Source: Candidatus Protochlamydia sp.
Lineage (GTDB): Bacteria > Chlamydiota > Chlamydiia > Chlamydiales > Parachlamydiaceae
Reading direction: 5' to 3'
Assembly: GCA_013695355.1 (NCBI GenBank)
Contig: JACDAQ010000025.1
Coordinates: 62,001 to 126,000 of the forward strand
Length of the DNA: 64,000 nucleotides
The notes under the pieces are model-generated. The model worked only from the letters and a program-made list of their open reading frames with translations, had not been told where the DNA came from and searched no databases. The translations under genes were made by a program, and so were the position numbers. Positions 62,738 to 64,000 of this stretch are shown here, in pieces. Positions within the stretch are counted from its first letter, which is position 1. Each line of letters starts with the position of its first letter.

Positions 62738-63373
62738 ATGAAAAAAAAATTTAATTTGCAAATTTTAATTTGCTTGTTTCTTTCACTTATTTCTTCTCAG
62801 CTTTTTTCAATTCGATCTAATTCACCTTTCGAAATTGAAACAATATTTTATGAAAATATTGATGATCAAATTCGAGCAAATATTAATTTGAATAATGGAT
62901 ATCAATTTATTTTTGCTCCTAAAATTGAAGAAGAATATATGCTGGAAGATTTAGAAACTCATTTTTGTTCTGGGAGAAAAGTTATAATTTGGGCACCGCT
63001 TAATACTCAAAAATATATGCTTTCAATAGTAGATTCTGCCCTAGACGGAGCATTAAATTTTAAAGAACTTTTTTTTAAGGATATATCCGTCTCTTTATCT
63101 AAGAAAACAGTAAGAATGCTTCCCTCATTTCAAGAAATTGAACAAATAAGTACTGGTTGGTTTTCTAAAGATTCATTACATATCACTTTATCGGATGGAA
63201 CTAAATGGAAATGCATACTAGGAGATTATAACGTAAAAAATTGGAGAAAAGGACAAAGAATTCTTTTTTCACAAGATATTTCTCACCTGACCGGTTGGAT
63301 AGAACTGATTAATATAGATGCAAACTATAAGGATAGATGTATATGGGGAACAATAATCCCTGTTTCGGAATAA
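62738..63373 (+). CDS. secreted hypothetical protein between direct repeats
   Basis: A 211-residue protein starts MKKKFNLQILICLFLSLISS, a clear signal peptide, ending near residue 25. The mature part is mostly strand-rich, with GWFSKDSLHITLSDGTKWKC near residue 155, which looks like a small beta domain. No family is recognised. I prefer the ATG at 62738; an upstream ATG at 62678 would bury the signal peptide. The gene is very AT-rich and lies between two direct repeats (62589-62618, 63471-63501), just outside the tRNA-Thr island. Confidence 0.65.
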   Translation: MKKKFNLQILICLFLSLISSQLFSIRSNSPFEIETIFYENIDDQIRANINLNNGYQFIFAPKIEEEYMLEDLETHFCSGRKVIIWAPLNTQKYMLSIVDSALDGALNFKELFFKDISVSLSKKTVRMLPSFQEIEQISTGWFSKDSLHITLSDGTKWKCILGDYNVKNWRKGQRILFSQDISHLTGWIELINIDANYKDRCIWGTIIPVSE

Positions 63374-63470
63374 TTCGGCTTAATGGTTTCTCAAAACCTT
63401 GAATGCCATGACTTACCTCATATTAATGGCAATATCTTATTTTGCAGCATAGCCAATATAACAACAAAGA

Positions 63471-63501
63471 ATGAGGACCAGGCTTGCAAGTTTGCAAGTA
63501 A
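63471..63501 (+). repeat. right direct repeat flanking the secreted-protein gene
   Basis: ATGAGGACCAGGCTTGCAAG followed by TTTGCAAGTAA matches 62589-62618. Together the two repeats bracket an unit of about 0.9 kb that holds one gene. Confidence 0.6.
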
Positions 63502-63565
63502 ACATAGTTCTTTTTGATTTGTTTTCGGTCAACATTTGAAAAAACCTGTTTTATGCGTTTCATAT

Positions 63566-64000
63566 CTAAACGCTTATATTAACTTCTGGACATGGTAATT
63601 GATCGAATGAAGTGTTAGATACAGAACTTTTCAATTCAGCTATTAGTTCTGGACTGCGACTCGATTAGTTGAATCTTACCTGACATATTCCCCTTTTTTC
63701 CGGTTCTTGTGCTTTTAGGTAAAACGGCCTCTCCAGTATGCTAACACGAATAACAATTAAAGCCTTTCCCCCAAAAGATGTGGTTTCAATTTCTGGCATT
63801 AAAGAAGGATAAATACTATCCGCTATTGCAAGTTTGTCTTCGCCTTCAAAAACATAATTTACTCCAATGACGGTGCCGTCGTTATCTTTTCGTATTAAAA
63901 GCACTCCTCCAGCAGTATTTGCAAAGGCTATGATCGCGAAAGAAATGCCATCTCTTACCAAAGATCAAAAGGAAAGGTTATTTTACATTGGCGATTTCAC
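63566..64000 (-). pseudogene. AlbA_2 (Schlafen-like) DNA-binding domain protein, decayed; runs off window
   Basis: Read on the minus strand, the frame holds IAFANTAGGVLLIRKDNDGT and VIGV, the AlbA_2 signature, then FGGKALIVIRV and RGICQVRFN, a stop at 63665-63667, and then in the same frame SPELIAELKSSVSNTSFDQL, which is how the domain normally continues. A TGA also lies in frame just upstream of 63961. The gene therefore has at least two stops and is not functional. It continues to the right, outside the window. Confidence 0.65.

Overview
The window looks like chromosome from an amoeba-associated chlamydia (Parachlamydiaceae type, for example Neochlamydia, Protochlamydia or Parachlamydia). 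Three things point there. The order thrS, parA-like ATPase, pGP6-D-like protein and ung at the left end is chlamydial. The base composition is AT-rich. Several eukaryote-like genes (F-box, LRR, MYND, OTU-like) are scattered among housekeeping genes. The genus is inference; no database search was possible.

Layout. 1-10 kb: thrS (5' end outside the window), parA, a DUF4143-type ATPase, ogt, the pGP6-D-like gene, ung, small unknown genes, tatC/tatA, a secreted protein and tRNA-Pro(GGG). 10-18 kb: an APH-fold kinase, a hot-dog thioesterase, an MFS transporter, an RlmD/TrmA-type methyltransferase, an OTU-like protein, a left-handed beta-helix acyltransferase, a decayed LuxR regulator and a 166-bp palindromic MITE. 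18-24 kb: ispA, an F-box/LRR protein, a decayed second ispA copy, an F-box paralogue of the OTU-like protein, recA and a frameshifted DUF4383 gene. 24-38 kb: a secreted MORN-like protein, PilM/PilN-like proteins, YggT, dus, acylphosphatase, a DUF2071 protein, a large GT-B glycosyltransferase, a repeat-bearing putative effector, an Fsa-like aldolase, a METTL25-like methyltransferase and YihY. 38-43 kb: three unknown minus-strand proteins and an HD-domain phosphohydrolase. 43-54 kb: one tight respiratory operon. 54-57 kb: an epimerase and recD. 57.2-62.6 kb: a small integrated island in tRNA-Thr(CGT). The right end holds a secreted protein between direct repeats and an AlbA_2 pseudogene.

How the genes fit together. 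The 43-54 kb operon encodes an electron-transfer chain: a GltD-like FAD/FeS oxidoreductase, a CcoS-like peptide, a Rieske protein with a Tat signal, cytochrome b, a seven-CXXCH cytochrome c of 1365 residues, and a cbb3-type oxidase (CcoN, an enlarged CcoO, a CcoQ-like peptide and a heme-free CcoP-like anchor). The tatA/tatC pair at 7.5-8.6 kb would export the Rieske protein.

The most striking pattern concerns three host-interaction-type genes: the F-box/LRR gene at 19.3 kb, the PFFKQDL-repeat gene at 33 kb and the 1077-residue TPR/MYND/F-box/LRR gene at 57.7 kb. Each lies between an intact gene (ispA, glycosyltransferase, tRNA-Thr) and a 3' copy of that same gene; the two protein-gene copies are degenerate. 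At tRNA-Thr this is a clear att-site duplication: perfect 46-bp direct repeats, with an integrase pseudogene inside. Short palindromic elements are also spread through the window. One can be seen inserted in the ispA copy by comparison with the intact gene, and related copies form the 3' ends of ung and tatC.
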